This document shows, one piece after another, positions 1 through 12,448 of a stretch of DNA of 64,000 bases (position 1 is its first letter; each line of letters opens with the position of its first letter). The stretch comes from Phlebopus portentosus (taxonomy: Eukaryota > Basidiomycota > Agaricomycetes > Boletales > Boletinellaceae): contig JAYXKI010000010.1 of assembly GCA_037892935.1 (NCBI GenBank), positions 372,001-436,000 of the forward strand, written 5' to 3'. Under the pieces are notes generated by a model, which worked only from the letters and a program-made list of their open reading frames with translations, was not told the DNA's origin and searched no databases. A program made the position numbers and the translations under genes.

Positions 1-419
1 CCTATTGGTATGCAGCGCCGCAGTGCAGAGTGTGTATTGGAGAATCACAAGTTCGCGGGAGCAGGGCGTGATTTTTCGCGGAGTCCTAAGCATTGCCGGA
101 CGGACAGTTGGAGATACTTGATCAAAGTATAACGCTACGGAAGTTGGAGGAGTCGCGTCATTCAGATAGACAGCTACAGAACCGTCAGGATCCAAGCCTG
201 GATTCGCTCTGCTCCTGCATGCGAGCCTCTCGGGGGCTTGATGTTTACTGAGATGAAATAATCGATCCACTGTTTCCGCGAGCAAACAGCTTCTCTTACG
301 CAGATCGGACGAGTTATGCTTGAAGTCTACCAGGATGCATTCAACCAGTTGTAATCTCATTGCGGGAATCTATCTTGTTACACGTTCTATTATCTAAAGA
401 CTCAAATGCATTTATAATC
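1..419. other. Intergenic, nothing recognised
   Basis: No open frame of recognisable character and no repeat structure is visible in this stretch. It lies downstream of the 3' end of the minus-strand MFS gene, so it may hold that gene's 3' UTR. Confidence 0.5.
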
Positions 420-2564
420 TCAACGACGACTCCCGTTAGGAACCAGGAGCCACAACACAAAAAGAACCGCCAGAAGAATGATGAGTCTGTGAATAGATTG
501 GGTTTCTAATGCCGTCATAATCAGGGAGAGACTCACAGCGGCTGTAAGCTCACGATGCCGAACCTCTGTGCGAGCGCTCCAGTAATGAATGGGAAAAGCG
601 CCGAGCCTACAAAGTTCTGTCAACTCGATGCTAAACATGCCCCGTATCTTATTAACGCACCGGCGAAACCAAATGATGCAATCCAGGCAATAGATCCCGT
701 GTGCAGCCACTGCGGAACCAGACGCCCCGTCTCGTTCATAAGAATAGGATACATTGGTCCGAGGACTACTCCTGCGAGCGACACTGCTACAGCGTCGGCG
801 ATGAGGTTAGGGACCAGCCATGTGATAAGCTGAAGCCTGAAACACAGATTATTTATTTTTGTCGAGTCGGGTTCGGCAACGCTTGGAAAGCAAGCAGAAC
901 GAACCCCAGAGCCAATAGCGTATAGATGTAGATGATCAAGTGCTCTCCGACCTATTCGATGTGAAGTTACCCACCATCCTTTCGCGGAGATCAAAAAGAA
1001 GCAGACCTTCTGGTTTACCCATAACAATGCGACGCGACCCACGGTGAGACCTTGAGTGAGAGTAAAGAGTTGTTCCCTTCTCGTGTCCAGGCTATCGCGA
1101 TCCACGCACCTCCGAAGAAACCGGTGGAAATGTAACCCGAAGACGCGCCGCCACCTCGATACTTCTGGATATAAGACACAGTCCATCCTTGTTCACGAAC
1201 ATCAGCCCGTCATTTCGAACTGTTGAAGGCTCGCACGCACCTCCTATGGTAAACTCGACTCCGACGTAGACCAGACTGAAGAGCGCTAAGAGATGAACAA
1301 TCTTCTGCCCTAGGATCTGTCTATATTTGCTATGTTCGCTTGTTCCCTGCACTGTCGGTCTTTCGCCTATCTCAATTAGACTGTCTGCGGGATGACTGAT
1401 GTAAGATGCGAATGCTAAATTCACTAGGAATCTCACCATCTATATCCTTCCCCTTGAAGACAAGTACAAGGATTATCGTGTTTACAGTCGCAAGTCCAAG
1501 AGAGATAATAAAATGAAACGACCAATGCTGTGGCAGTTGTGCGAATTGGGTAGCAGCGAAGGGAGAACACACAGCGCCAAACCCTGCAGTGGTAATGAAT
1601 CGCGTTTATCTTAATCAGTTTCAGTTACATCCTTACCATACAGGGCGTGTATAATGCCCATCTTTGTGGATGAGTTTTCTGACAAGGCAGCGACGAAACT
1701 ATTACTTTGTGCATCCTAGCATATCAAGTTAGCAGAGAGACTAAGTCCCGTGAGACTACTACTCGCCTGAAGCGATATTCCCCAACCGTCTATGAGGAAA
1801 GCAATGCAAAATACAGGAAACGGAAGAGCTGGTGACATCAGCACATATGCGATCATCTGCCCGATGGAGCCTGATTTATACGATGAACAGGAGCGCTCAA
1901 GAAGACGGATGATGTTACTGACCAAAAACAAGGACCTGTCAATTTTCGAAATATACAGTCAAACGGATTGAATCATGAAAAGACGAGGAGAAAAGGTACC
2001 TTCCCGAAACCGAATCTATCCGTTAAATATACATTCATAGACGCTCCCAAGAGAAATCCCTGTCAGCAGATTGAGGTTTCCGGAAATAGGGTATATTTTA
2101 CGGCAGAAACTCGATATGCTTACGACAGCGTTCATGATGAAGATGAGAGAAACAACTGCGAAGTTAACCTAGAAGCGGGAAGTCAACAACTTAGTGATTG
2201 ATTGTTTGGTCAATCGCTCTTGACAAACGTCGTAAAATATCTGAAACCTAGGAATCAAGGGCCCGATTGCCCCGCTATCCCAACCAGCCAGGAATAGAGT
2301 AAAGCAAAGCGAGAATAGCTGCATCCGCGCCTTCCAGATCACTGCCCTGGACTTGGGTGACGTAGTGTTATCCTCTGTCTTTTCGTTCAAGGCCTCTGCA
2401 TCTTGGGTCACAACTATTTCCTCCTTCACTTTTGAGATCTTTGAATCGCCGGCATCGCTTTTGCTACGTGTGAAAGAGCCTCTAGGTCTTTGTTCCGTCA
2501 CCGCAACGGCTTCAACCGTAGTGCTTGCGGCTCTCGCATCGATCTGCTCAGTTTCTCCAGACAT
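420..2564 (-). CDS. MFS transporter (BSC6/fucose-permease-like fungal group), multi-exon
   Basis: The gene encodes a major facilitator protein, probably at the plasma membrane; the substrate cannot be read from the sequence. The first exon starts at the ATG at 2564 with a charged, Ser/Thr-rich cytosolic tail of about 80 residues. It then enters TM1 with LFLAGWDSGAIGPLIPRFQ, the typical first helix of this fungal MFS group. Further helices follow in separate exons, including VHLLALFSLVYVGVEFTIGG near 1300 (a TM7-type segment of the group), the loop with GPMYPILMNETGRLVP near 740, and a last helix ending LWLLVPNGSRR before the TGA at 420-422. Exons are short and switch frame several times, and I did not fix every junction. 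The gene appears complete. Family-level assignment is firm; the closest named relative is an inference. Confidence 0.8.
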
Positions 2565-3075
2565 CTGAAGTCAGAGACGAGGGATGCGTTGGAAGAAAAA
2601 CGATGCCTTGAGTACTGTGGGATAATTAGTCTCTAAAGTATTTATTCGCCATCGCAGTTAACCAGATTACGGAGAAAGAAGCTAATCGTAGGCTAAATTT
2701 AAAACAAACCCGATGAATTTCCGCAATACACGTGATGAAAACACATCTAATAATTTATATACTTGTTTTAAATACAAACGTTCGTTCAGCTTGTCTTTTG
2801 AGACAAAGCCCTTGCCAAGATTTCTCTATGTACTTTTCAAATTCATGCTACGAATATACAAATAGCAACCTGCTCGTGCAGGGCGACACTAGTACAACAG
2901 CTATAAATGCACAACGATGACAACGACTCGAAACTAATACTATGCAGAGCGTAAGGATGAGGGAAGACTGAGTATGGATGGAAAGATAGCAATGCGATCA
3001 CGATCAGATGAGTGACTGAGGAGAGCAAGACAATTCGGGAGTAGATGACGGATGATGAATAGCCAGGAATCCGCC
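2565..3075. other. Intergenic between MFS and R3H genes
   Basis: About 510 bp lie between the MFS start codon and the stop codon of the upstream minus-strand gene. It is AT-rich around 2690-2790. It should hold the MFS promoter and the 3' UTR of the R3H gene. No specific element was recognised. Confidence 0.5.
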
Positions 3076-6000
3076 TCAAGGAGCTTTGAACTTATCTGCC
3101 CTTCCCGCCGCAGCTGCGGTACTTCCAGCACTTGATTCTTGAGACTGTCCGGATAGTACACTGTCCGGCCTGGGCGTGTTCTCGATCTCGCTTTCCACAC
3201 GCTGCTTTTGAATCCCCATTGATCCCATCTTGCCTATGAGAATGGAATTTGCGGCGGTGTCGCGAGGCTCGAGATGCTCTTCGAATGTATTATCGGCGGA
3301 TTCAGCTTTGCTCTCTGGAACATTTGCGTGAGTCGAGGGCTGCTGAGGTGACGGGGTCTGAGAGGTTCTTTTTGCGCCTCCCTTTGGATTGTAAAGCTCG
3401 GCGTTGCTCTTAGGGGGAGGCCGCTCGAAACCGCGCTCATCGTCCTCTAGGCTGTTCGAATGTGGATGATTGAACAGTGCAGAACCATACGAATTGCCTT
3501 GTGACTGATTAAGGTGTCCAGGATTGGGTGACAGAATAGCACGGGCAGCAGGGCTCGTACTAGACCACGCGCTGCCGGGAGCGGGCCGTTTCCCGGATGT
3601 AGCGCTTGAAAGCGGAGGAAAATCAGTCGGCTGAAGATGGATCGGTGGTCTTTGTTGCGGAGACGGCAGGTGATTATTCTGCAGAGGTTGTGGAGGGCGT
3701 GCAGGAGACATCGTACGAGAATTATTATTACTGTCGTGCTTGTGACGGACCGGAGGATGCAAAGTCGGCTGCGCCTTCATACCAGCTGCCCAATCGGGTC
3801 TTGGGGGCAAAGGATGCACCGGGGGAGTGGAATTATTGTATGTTCGTCGAGATGAGGACGAGCTAGTTGAAGATGACTGATGACCAACGAATGATCGACG
3901 AGGCAAATCATGTAACAGTCATCGGGAAGAAAAATGGAGACCATCAGCGGACCCGAAGAATATAGTGCTCTATAATAAGTGACTCACCGCTACGGAAGCT
4001 GTCTCGTCTCCTGGTGTTCTATATCCACTACTGTTTGACGATGCTCCAGATGTACGACGCATCGAGCTCAAACGCGGTCCGACAGAATCTCCTGCTCCGG
4101 GGCCGTTTTGCAATCCGGGCCCAGACAGGCTTGCACGAATTCCTGGACCAGAGCCAATACTCCATGCCCCACGAGTAGGTGGAATACCTCGCCTATTACC
4201 GGCACCACCATTCAAATGATTCGGATAGCCGCTGCTATTCCCACTGCCGCTCGTGTGTCGAGAAAGGGTGGGAGATGGACTACCTTTACCACTCGATGGT
4301 CCACTGGGCATGCCACGATCAGGCCCATTCCCATTCGTGGAAGGAAGCTCAACAGGAAAAATCGGCTGAGTGTGTGGATGTAGGGTAGGAGGGTGAGCTT
4401 GGGGAGGTGGTTGAAAGTAGGGTGGGTATCCAGGGTAAGGCACAGCGCCAGGGGGGAAGTACGGCGGATACGGATACATCATGGGCGGAGGACCTTGGAC
4501 AGGCGGAGACTGGCTCTGGTTATGTCCAGGTGTGGATGGAGGTCGATTTTCCAAAGGATGGCGCGACTGCTGATTATGAGGATGAGGCGGCTGCGTCCAT
4601 CCGAATGTGTTTGGGCCCATGAAAGGCACGCTCGTCGAATGTTGAGGATATCCTTCTACTGGTCCAGTCACAGGGCTCGACGGACTGGAATTTGAATGAG
4701 GAGGTTGTGGAGGCGGAGGCGGAGGTTGATTTGCATAAGGATACTGAGGAAAATACTGATATTGCGCCAAGTAGGGCGGGCTTGCGGTCGGCACTGGTCC
4801 TGAGTTCTGAGGAGGTTGATGTGCAAAGTACATCGCATACGGTGGAGCTGCATAGCCCATCGGAGGAGGCATAAAACCGTGTTGTTCATAACCTTGAGTT
4901 TGCGCAGGAGGTTCATAGAGAGACGGAAACGTGAAAGCAGGAGAAGCCCTGCCAGACGCGCGCCCGTTTCCCGATCCTTGAGTGTTGAAGGGAGGGAAAG
5001 AACGCGTGGAGTCCGCCGAGTTGAAGCCAGAATCACCAGCTCGCCGTCTATCCGTACCAGGAACGGAAAATTCACTTTCAGTTGGCGCAGTACTTGCGCC
5101 ATCGTCCATATCGCTGACGCTGCTGCAACCTGCACCGCCACTCTGGGACCCTGAGCCTGATGCAGATGCCAGGCTGAGAGTCGAGGAGGACGCGCTCGTG
5201 TCCCGTTCTTTCGCTTTCTCCTTTTCTTCAAAATTCATGAAGATTCGGGAGCGTGCCGCTTCGTATGCGGCCTCGCGCTCTTGAATCGTCATGCGCTTCT
5301 TACTGGTTGTGCTTCTACTGGCTAGACTCCCGGATTCTGAAGGACCAGGGTCAGAAAGCTCGCCATCTTCACCAGCAGTAGAACCGGGACGCGAGATGGA
5401 TGACTTCTGCCGTCGACGGTCAATGTCTGATCGCCTCATCATAATTTTGAATGTCGGATGATTTGTATGTTCCGCAGGCACTAATTCGAATATGCGCCGC
5501 AGTGGACTAGGGATAATATCTATCAGTATTCCGTTATCGGAAGCTTTCAGAGTCATACATACATCCTTCCTTCTTGAGTGATCGAGACGGTCATATCCCG
5601 AGCTCCGGACTTGTCACGAGGAGTAGGATCATTCTCAGGAGCCAGCTTGTAATACTGTGCACATCGGTGAACCAATAGTCTCTGATACTGATTCTCGGGC
5701 GACACAGTAAATTTGAACCTTGAACTGTGGCTAGATATGGAAATCATTAGCTTCAATCGCAAACGAAAGGTGTGAAGTTGCCGCGACGATAGCTTTCAAG
5801 AGAGAGAAGTATGGTTTTATCATCATCATCAGTTAGGGATCGCTTGCAACAATCCTTAACGACCAGTCTAAGCTTTGAAAGCTACGGACTCGTAACAAGC
5901 TTGTTTTTCCGCAACAACAACTAGAATGCGTTTTAAGGTCGAAAAGAAGCCTTATCGACAATACGATACTCGTCTACCCAGACATGGGTAATTTAGGCGC

Positions 6001-6394
6001 TTATTTCTTTTCCCACCCGATCCTCCTCTTCTACAAAGCCACGAGAAAATGACGGTACTCACTTCTTTTCACTGATCAGAGTCTCCATCTGTTCGCCAAG
6101 CTTCAGTACAAATAATCGGTCCTTGCTTTTGAGAGCCTCGATGATCTGCGGGTCAACGTCGGGCGTAGACTTTCCGCTGCCGTCCGCACTGCCTTCGGAC
6201 TGTGGCATAACATCGCTTGAGCTACGTGGAGGCGACGATTGAGAGGATGAGGACCGTAGAGGAGGCTGGACGTCCGTCAACCTGTCCACCGAGCCATTAG
6301 CATGACTTATGTTCCGGGAGCTAGAGGCGGAGCTGGCACGAGAGGAACCGGGGACCGAGCTTGGAACTGAAACGGGTGCTGTGGGCGGTGCCAT
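3076..6394 (-). CDS. R3H-SUZ domain RNA-binding protein
   Basis: A cytoplasmic RNA-binding protein of about 937 residues is assembled from four exons: 6063-6394, 5563-5724, 5506 down to 3988, and 3876 down to 3076. All four junctions keep the frame and use GT-AG. The R3H domain spans exons 1-2 (LGEQMETLISE, then SRFKFTVSPENQYQRLLVHR, then AQYYKL). It continues into exon 3 as EGRIPLRRIFELVPAEH. The SUZ motif follows, with FKIMMRR and later TIQEREAAYEAARSRIFMNF. The rest is low-complexity and rich in Pro, Gln, Ser, Tyr and Gly, with a DFPPLS motif near the start of exon 4. R3H binds single-stranded nucleic acid, and R3H-SUZ pairs occur in the animal R3HDM/encore family. ATG 6394 is the first ATG of the open frame that leads into the domain. 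Intron 1 (338 bp) is long for this window. Confidence 0.85.
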
Positions 6395-7077
6395 CAGATC
6401 CGGCGAAGAGCAAATGAAGTGTTCTTCTACATAGGATAGATAAAAGAACACATCTCAAGTTAACTTCTCTTCGTTTAAGGCGAGCAGAAAAGAAAAAAAT
6501 GGATTTGGGGACATGAAGAATACACACCTTGCGACATCCTAGTGGTCAGTGGGTGATGTCCAGCAACAAAGCAAAAGGAATAAAAGCGATCTTGATGATG
6601 CAGATGAGTCTTGTACAATGCTGATGGATGAGTCTATGAGCGAAAAACGGCTCTATGGCTGCATGCTTTGCGGGTTCATCGCACGACAGACGACGACGAG
6701 GGTAGGGCAAAAGCTGTAACTTGTGTTCTTCAGTAACACGGTTACTTTACATTTCGGCATGTTCCGAAAGGGTCCTCATACATTAGATCCGCATGATATC
6801 TTTGTCCGTAGCAAATCATTCATCTTAATATGCATACAGTTAAATGCTGCGCAATTTATATGATACAGTTCGTAATGACAGAATAGCAAGCATAGCATGT
6901 AAGGAAAGCGAAGTCTACAGCTGCGCATGGAGGATCGCAGCTCCGGCGTCATCTAATCTATGCAATTCATCAAACCCCAGTCGGCTGGAAGACTTGGTAA
7001 ATGTTGAAAGTTAAGCTGCGGCGCAACCACAGTAATTCTCAGCACGTATGATAACTGCGTAGGTTAAGCGCCGTGAC
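6395..7077. other. Intergenic upstream of R3H gene
   Basis: About 680 bp lie between the R3H start codon and the end of the transporter gene. The stretch 6395-6530 may be 5' UTR or hold a leader intron. No gene, repeat or RNA was recognised. Confidence 0.45.
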
Positions 7078-8922
7078 TCACCAGAACACGAAGATGAACC
7101 CTCCGTAGATGGCGAGCGCCAACGCTGCCCGGTTCAAGAACTTGCTAACGTTTAGATCATTCTGCGTAAGCTATTGCGGGCAGTCAGCCAAAGAGTGGTT
7201 CCAGATGCATGAACGCCGCACCTTCCAGAAAAATAGCCCCGGGAGGATGAACGATATGGTCGTTGAACCGGTTGATCCAACAAATGAAAGAACTAGGTGA
7301 GACATTCCCAGTGAGAGACATGATACCTTGAATTCAGCGAACCAAGATAACGTACCGAGCTGTAGATCATCCACGAAGAAAGCGATCGAGAACCCGCATG
7401 CAATTATAGCCGCGGTCAATAACGTATGCTTCAAGGGGCTCATCTCGTGTGGGACATGATCTGGGTCAAATACGTCGCTTTCGTCGTCATCTGCAGGTGC
7501 CTTGTGATGAATTAGGGCTTCCCCATCGAGGAAGACCTTGTCTAGGCAATTACGGCAAGGATGCACTTGCAAGGGATACGAGAACAAAACAAGAATGACT
7601 ATAGCAAGTTGTCCGACAGCGATGAAAAGAGAAGTCGAGGGATACATAGCAATGATATTCGCTCCAACCTACACGGCGAGGTGAACAAGACTTGAGTATT
7701 CCGATGGAATTCCAGACTTACATTCGAACCGAAAGTGAGATATCCGAATACTGCGATTATCTCATATGTGATGGCAGCGGAGCCAATCGCGCTGCCAATG
7801 ACAATATTCATACGTTTCTGATTGTTTGTCTTAAGTTCGTTGTAAAGTGGGAAGAGCTGGCAAAAAAATATGGATTAGAATTCAGAACGTATATTGAAGG
7901 GCGAACTTACGTTCTGGGCACAAGTGAACGCGAAGACCTGCACCGGGAACGTCGAAATGAAACTGGGAGTAAAATGTATGAGATGTATCTCGCCACGCGA
8001 AGGGATCCCACTTGGCGGATTGATGTAGCAGACGATGACAATCAAAACAAGATAAGCTAAGTAAGGAGTGCTAAATGACAGAATTAATGCAACTAGTAAA
8101 GTTACATACCGACGGAGAAAAGAGCAACATAGCTAGTGTGTCTAAGACTGTCTAGCTTCCGGAGGAAACATAAAGGAATGAGGATGGCCATAAAGAGAGA
8201 TATCCAGACCCGACCAGAAACAGCCCATGCAGGCGGCTCTACGTCTGGTGAGGTGAGGTCATGATATAATGATTGGACCACGCTAGGCATTAATGACTTG
8301 ATGATGATCAAGTAGCTGAAGCATTCATGAGCTCACATCTATGAGGAGGGAGCCGGCAGGACGCACCTGATGGACACGCCGAAACATTTCGTAGCAATCG
8401 CTACATCGAAGAACACGGCCGCATTGGGAAAGGTGAGCTTTGCGACGGCAAAGAAGCTCGAGCTACGATGGACGGTATAAGCCGCACATCGCGAAAGTAG
8501 GTATAACCCGAATGCAGCAATGAAACCGCAAAAAACGCAGCTTATCATTCCAGGTATGACTCCCGCAGAAGCCATCGCCTATAAGACACAATCCCGGTCA
8601 AGCAATCGTACATAAACAGCAGATGAAGAGCCTTCGGTGCTACTCACCAAGGGGAACGTGAGCATCCCTAGCGCCGAAGACAAGTATTTCAGCCGATTGC
8701 CTGAATTAAGCACCGTGACATATACGTACCGCTCCCAATAATGGTGTTCGCAAGGTTACCCGTACTGCTAACCAAGCTCGCAACGCCTTCCCTTCCCTGC
8801 ACCGCTGGCCTTTGCAAGGCATCATCGCCTAACAGGGCGCTAGTCTCACCGGCGTGGGGTTCTTCATGTACACGCTCGCAGGATTCATCTTGGTCTTTGG
8901 CCACGCCGTATGTCCGCAACAT
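7078..8922 (-). CDS. AAAP amino-acid transporter, vacuolar AVT5/6/7-like
   Basis: This is a multi-exon amino acid/auxin permease family member, probably moving amino acids across the vacuolar membrane. The ATG at 8922 follows an in-frame stop. The N-terminal tail carries ETSALLGDD, like acidic/dileucine vacuolar-sorting tails. Exon 1 runs into the family signature NTIIGSG (donor at 8729), and a tiny next exon completes it with MLTFPL. Later exons give helices such as VIPGMISCVFCGFIAAFGLYL, IGSAIGSAAITYEIIAVFGYLTFGSNV and HTLLTAAIIACGFSIAFFVDDL. The likely last exon ends NRAALALAIYGGFIFVFW, then TGA at 7078-7080. That TGA overlaps a GTGAGT, so a further small 3' exon is possible. The family is clear; the subgroup and substrate are inferred. 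Confidence 0.82.
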
Positions 8923-9639
8923 CTCGTATGCGTCCTCCGAGTCACAAGTTATCTTCTATGAAATTCCTAAGCCCGAGTATTGAGACGGTTCGGGTATGAA
9001 GGAGCGCGAGGACTTCAATGATTCAGCGTCCTTGTAGTTGACGGCAAGTCGCGAATGCGGCACACGGCACTCGTGTGAATTAGATCAACATGGTAATTTT
9101 CCCTTGCTTACTTAAGTATCCAATCCAAAACCGTAACCACACCACAACGGCTTTTTTTTAGATGTATCAATTATAGACGCATTACGGTACTAGTAATATC
9201 TGTATGGACAAATACATATACAAAATATAGAATACGAGGATAAATAGTCTATTTGTGAAAATCATTCTAACTAAAATACACTCTATCGCAAATGATACTG
9301 TGCGAAGTGGGACCGGCGCATGGATGCGTTGGATACAGATCGCTCGTTTATACATAAAATTATCGAACTCGAGGCAAATGAGCAAAACGGTAGATAGATT
9401 CTTCGATTGGGCGAGCACCGAGACTGACATGTTGTTGTCTGGAGTTTTCCTCTGGGCTCTTCATCCCTGGTAGAGTGCCTATCTAGGGCTGGGCCTCTGA
9501 ATTTCCGGCTTGGACGACCAACTAGATCTGTTTCGCAGAGGCACGAATCCGGTTCCAATGCCACTGTTTTGTCTGATACCGCTTGAGATATTGCACATCT
9601 CAGGCCTTCTGAGACAAAGGGTGTCGAATTAGATATTTT
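8923..9639. other. Intergenic
   Basis: About 720 bp between the transporter's start codon and the 3' end of the MLKL-like gene. It contains an AT-rich patch around 9160-9260. It should hold the transporter promoter. No other feature was recognised. Confidence 0.45.
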
Positions 9640-10514
9640 TCAGTTTGTGTCCAGTGGTGAACGAACTGTACCGAGTGTCTTTTCGACCCTTTCCGAGGAC
9701 AGCTGATACGTTTCTTTCAGCTTTTCCGCAGTTGACCGGACTGCTTCCGTCAACCTTTCCGCGGATGACTGAAACGTGCTCGTGGATGATCGAAACGTGC
9801 CCTTCAAATTTTCCGCAGATACCTCGACCGTCTCTTTCAAAGTCTGTATGTCCAGACGCAGTTGGATGATCGACTTCGTCTAAATACTAACAATCAAGGA
9901 CTTCACTGGAGAAAGGTAGACGTGTAGCAACATACCGTCAACATCTTTACCGCCTCATCAAGCTTGGAACCAAATTCAACAACACGTTCAAAATCAGAGC
10001 TGCACTGTATAAATCTCCGAAGCTTGCATCCTTTAAATTTGGTCTTCTCAACAAACTCGTCAATTTCCTGTAAGACCCTGCTGCCTTGAGCGTCTCAAAG
10101 CCAAGTCCAATAGAAGCCTGACGACGTACTTCACTATTCGATCAAGATCCTCCAGCAGATCTGGTGCATTTGTAGCGTAGGGATGATTCAAAGCTGTAAT
10201 GACCATGCCAAATACGTAGTTGATTTTCCGACAAAGCTCAATCTTCCCTGACTCCCAAGCTCGAATTTGCTGCAAACGACGAAGATCAGAAAGTAGAATA
10301 AAAAGTCGGACGAGTGATCCCGACACGAATCGAAATGACGCACCTCGATCCTATCTAACACGGCAATTCCCACGTCGAGTAAGGTCTGAATACACGAGCC
10401 AAATGGGACAGCAGTAACGAAGGGTCGAAGAGTTAAAATGCAAGTTCTTGTCGAGGAAATTATCTGCCTAGACGAATCGTCTCTGGAAGATTCTTTGCTC
10501 TTCTTGATAGACAT
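9640..10514 (-). CDS. MLKL-NTD-like helical bundle protein with 11-residue-repeat tail
   Basis: A small protein of about 225 residues is assembled from four exons (10344-10514, 10135-10269, 9936-10067, 9640-9879). Each exon is an exact multiple of three with GT-AG junctions. ATG 10514 is a true ATG. Exons 1-3 resemble the helical N-terminal domain of agaricomycete proteins related to the MLKL N-terminal bundle: VPFGSCIQTLLDVGIAVLDR, then KIELCRKINYVFGMVITALN, then EIDEFVEKTKFKGCKLRRFI with DFERVVEFGSKLDEA. In fungi this domain usually leads a longer STAND or kinase protein; here it stands alone. Exon 4 adds five 11-residue repeats (SSAERLTEAVR, STAEKLKETYQ and others) that predict a long amphipathic helix. 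A membrane or cell-death role is inference only. The intron between exons 2 and 3 uses a weak GTGAAG donor, so that junction is the least certain. Confidence 0.65.
9670..9834 (-). repeat. Five degenerate 33-bp coding repeats
   Basis: On the minus strand, codons 16-70 of the last exon form five consecutive 11-residue units: ETVEVSAENLK, GTFRSSTSTFQ, SSAERLTEAVR, STAEKLKETYQ and LSSERVEKTLG. The DNA shows the same 33-bp period, with CTTTTCCGC-like words recurring. The pattern matches apolipoprotein/alpha-synuclein-style amphipathic 11-mers. Confidence 0.7.
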
Positions 10515-12448
10515 TCGAACAATTGAAGATGAGGAAAATAAGAATCCCAGGAGTTGGAAATGCTTCGGAATGTTTTTATACCCTCACCATTGTACGAGGC
10601 GATAACCGCTTGCGAAAGCACCAATCAGAAAGCTAGAGGCGTATTCTGCATGAAATACAAAAGCATGTATTTTAGCCCGAAACACCAAGAGCATGCCATC
10701 AGGTGAGGCGACGGACTGCTGGTATTGGATCCTCATCTGATGAGCCGCCCGACATCAACGCAAGAGAACGTATAGCGGTGAAGTAGACTCAAGCTTCGCT
10801 CTCAACGGAGCCGGCGCTTGCTAGGCTAGAACATCGGTCAATAGGCCTACAACGTCAAGACAGAACTGGAATGTGGCAGAGAGAAGGCGCTTTCCAAATA
10901 AGTAGTTTCCCGAATTCTTCCAAGTAACTCTTTTGCGCAAAGTAAGCGACAAAACCTTCCGCTATATTATCATAAAATTTGAAGGAGCATCTGGGCAAAT
11001 CGCGAGTCGATGTGCTGTTGGATCATCATACGGAGAGGAACATACATTGGAAGACGTACTTTCTATAGCGCTTACTCTGTCTTTACAGATCAGAGAACAG
11101 ACCGCAATCAACGTTACCAACCAAAGAATTCTCCTTGCTGGTGCTTACAGAACTGATACTGGGCCCGAGCTCTGCCATGGATCGAATGTTAACTTGGCTT
11201 GAGAGGACCAGCGTCTTCCACCGAAATGGTGCCGACGGACGTTAGAGACTCAGATAATGACTTGTTGGAAGTCATGGTTCGTCATTATACAGAAATTGTG
11301 ACAGGATGAGTTGGTCTACCAGGCGAGGGTGGAACCTTTGCATTGAATCTTCTCTTGCTTATGTACCGTTCATCGACGTATGTATGATCGGTGTGGCGGA
11401 TCCGGTCCAAGATTCAGGTGGGGGTCGGCAATAGGCTTGTGATCTGCATGCATTCCCACGGCTACCGCCAAGGTCTGCCGCTAGCGGAGTTTCAATATAA
11501 TGACAGTGAAAGTATGGCCCTCCTTCGACTTGTTATTTTATTCCACATCGCGTAGAAATGAATAGGAAAATACATGGTATACATGTTTTTGATGTTGTAT
11601 TTCATCTGTAAGCCCTTAGATCTCAAATAAACATAAATTTTGCTTTGATATCAGCAATTCATTGTGTTGGATTAGTCTTTCTTAAAGATGGAGGCACAAG
11701 AAAATAAAACTAGAGGCTGACTAGTATTCTACCATGCAGAACATACATTATGATGCAAAAAATTCGAGTGTTGTGCAAGCAGTGGAAGCAGAATAATTGG
11801 AAGAAGAATGCAGTTGAGAGCACTTTGTAAGTCTCCTGGACGCTATACATAAAAGAAAGTAGCATACCAGATGATGAGCACTCCCATAAATGTCCACTAA
11901 GCCAGCTACAAGAGTCACTGAGACTGTCGCGATGACATTCGAAGTGGCGTAAAATTTCTGAGTTGCGCAGCATCTCACTGCGCAACTCAGATGTATGCTG
12001 TACAGTTAAGTTCCATTTTTCTTATTGATTGCACCAAATGTTTTCTTGCGCATATATGCAGAACAGATTCAAAAGAAGCTCATTTTCCCCAATATTGGTC
12101 CAGATTTACAGTGAGACGAAGGTACATGCAAGATTGTGGTCGAGAGTGAAGTACTGTACAATATTTCTAAGCGAGTTTCTATATCTAGATACATATTCGA
12201 TCTCCGACGAAAATCACGCGCAGACGCAAATCATGGCCATTGCCGACCCCCACTGAAATTCAGGGTCAGCGACATACACAAACTGCTGCGGAATATGGCA
12301 TAATTTCTCACGGTTCTTACGTCCAGATGAACACTATATACGTGATTATTAGGATGTAATCATTATAACGGACAGGGCCATATTGTGCGACACGACAAAA
12401 GTAGTAGCCTTAATGTTTGACAGCCAAGTAATATTTGGCTTTATTTTT
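10515..12448. other. Gene-poor interval
   Basis: About 1.9 kb without a convincing gene. An 89-codon plus-strand frame at 10933-11202 lacks recognisable features. A minus-strand frame around 11748-11978 has a faintly MFS-like stretch (VSVTLVAGLVDIYGSAHHL) that could be a relic. AT-rich DNA at 11550-11660 may be untranslated sequence. Confidence 0.4.
11958..11990. repeat. Perfect 13-bp inverted repeat (hairpin)
   Basis: CTGAGTTGCGCAG at 11958-11970 and its exact complement CTGCGCAACTCAG at 11978-11990 flank a 7-base loop. No gene end is evident beside it. Confidence 0.85.

Noticed and set aside
11748..11978. Possible MFS relic (VSVTLVAGLVDIYGSAHHL)
   Set aside because: Resemblance to a transporter loop is weak, about 20 residues only; not enough to call a pseudogene.
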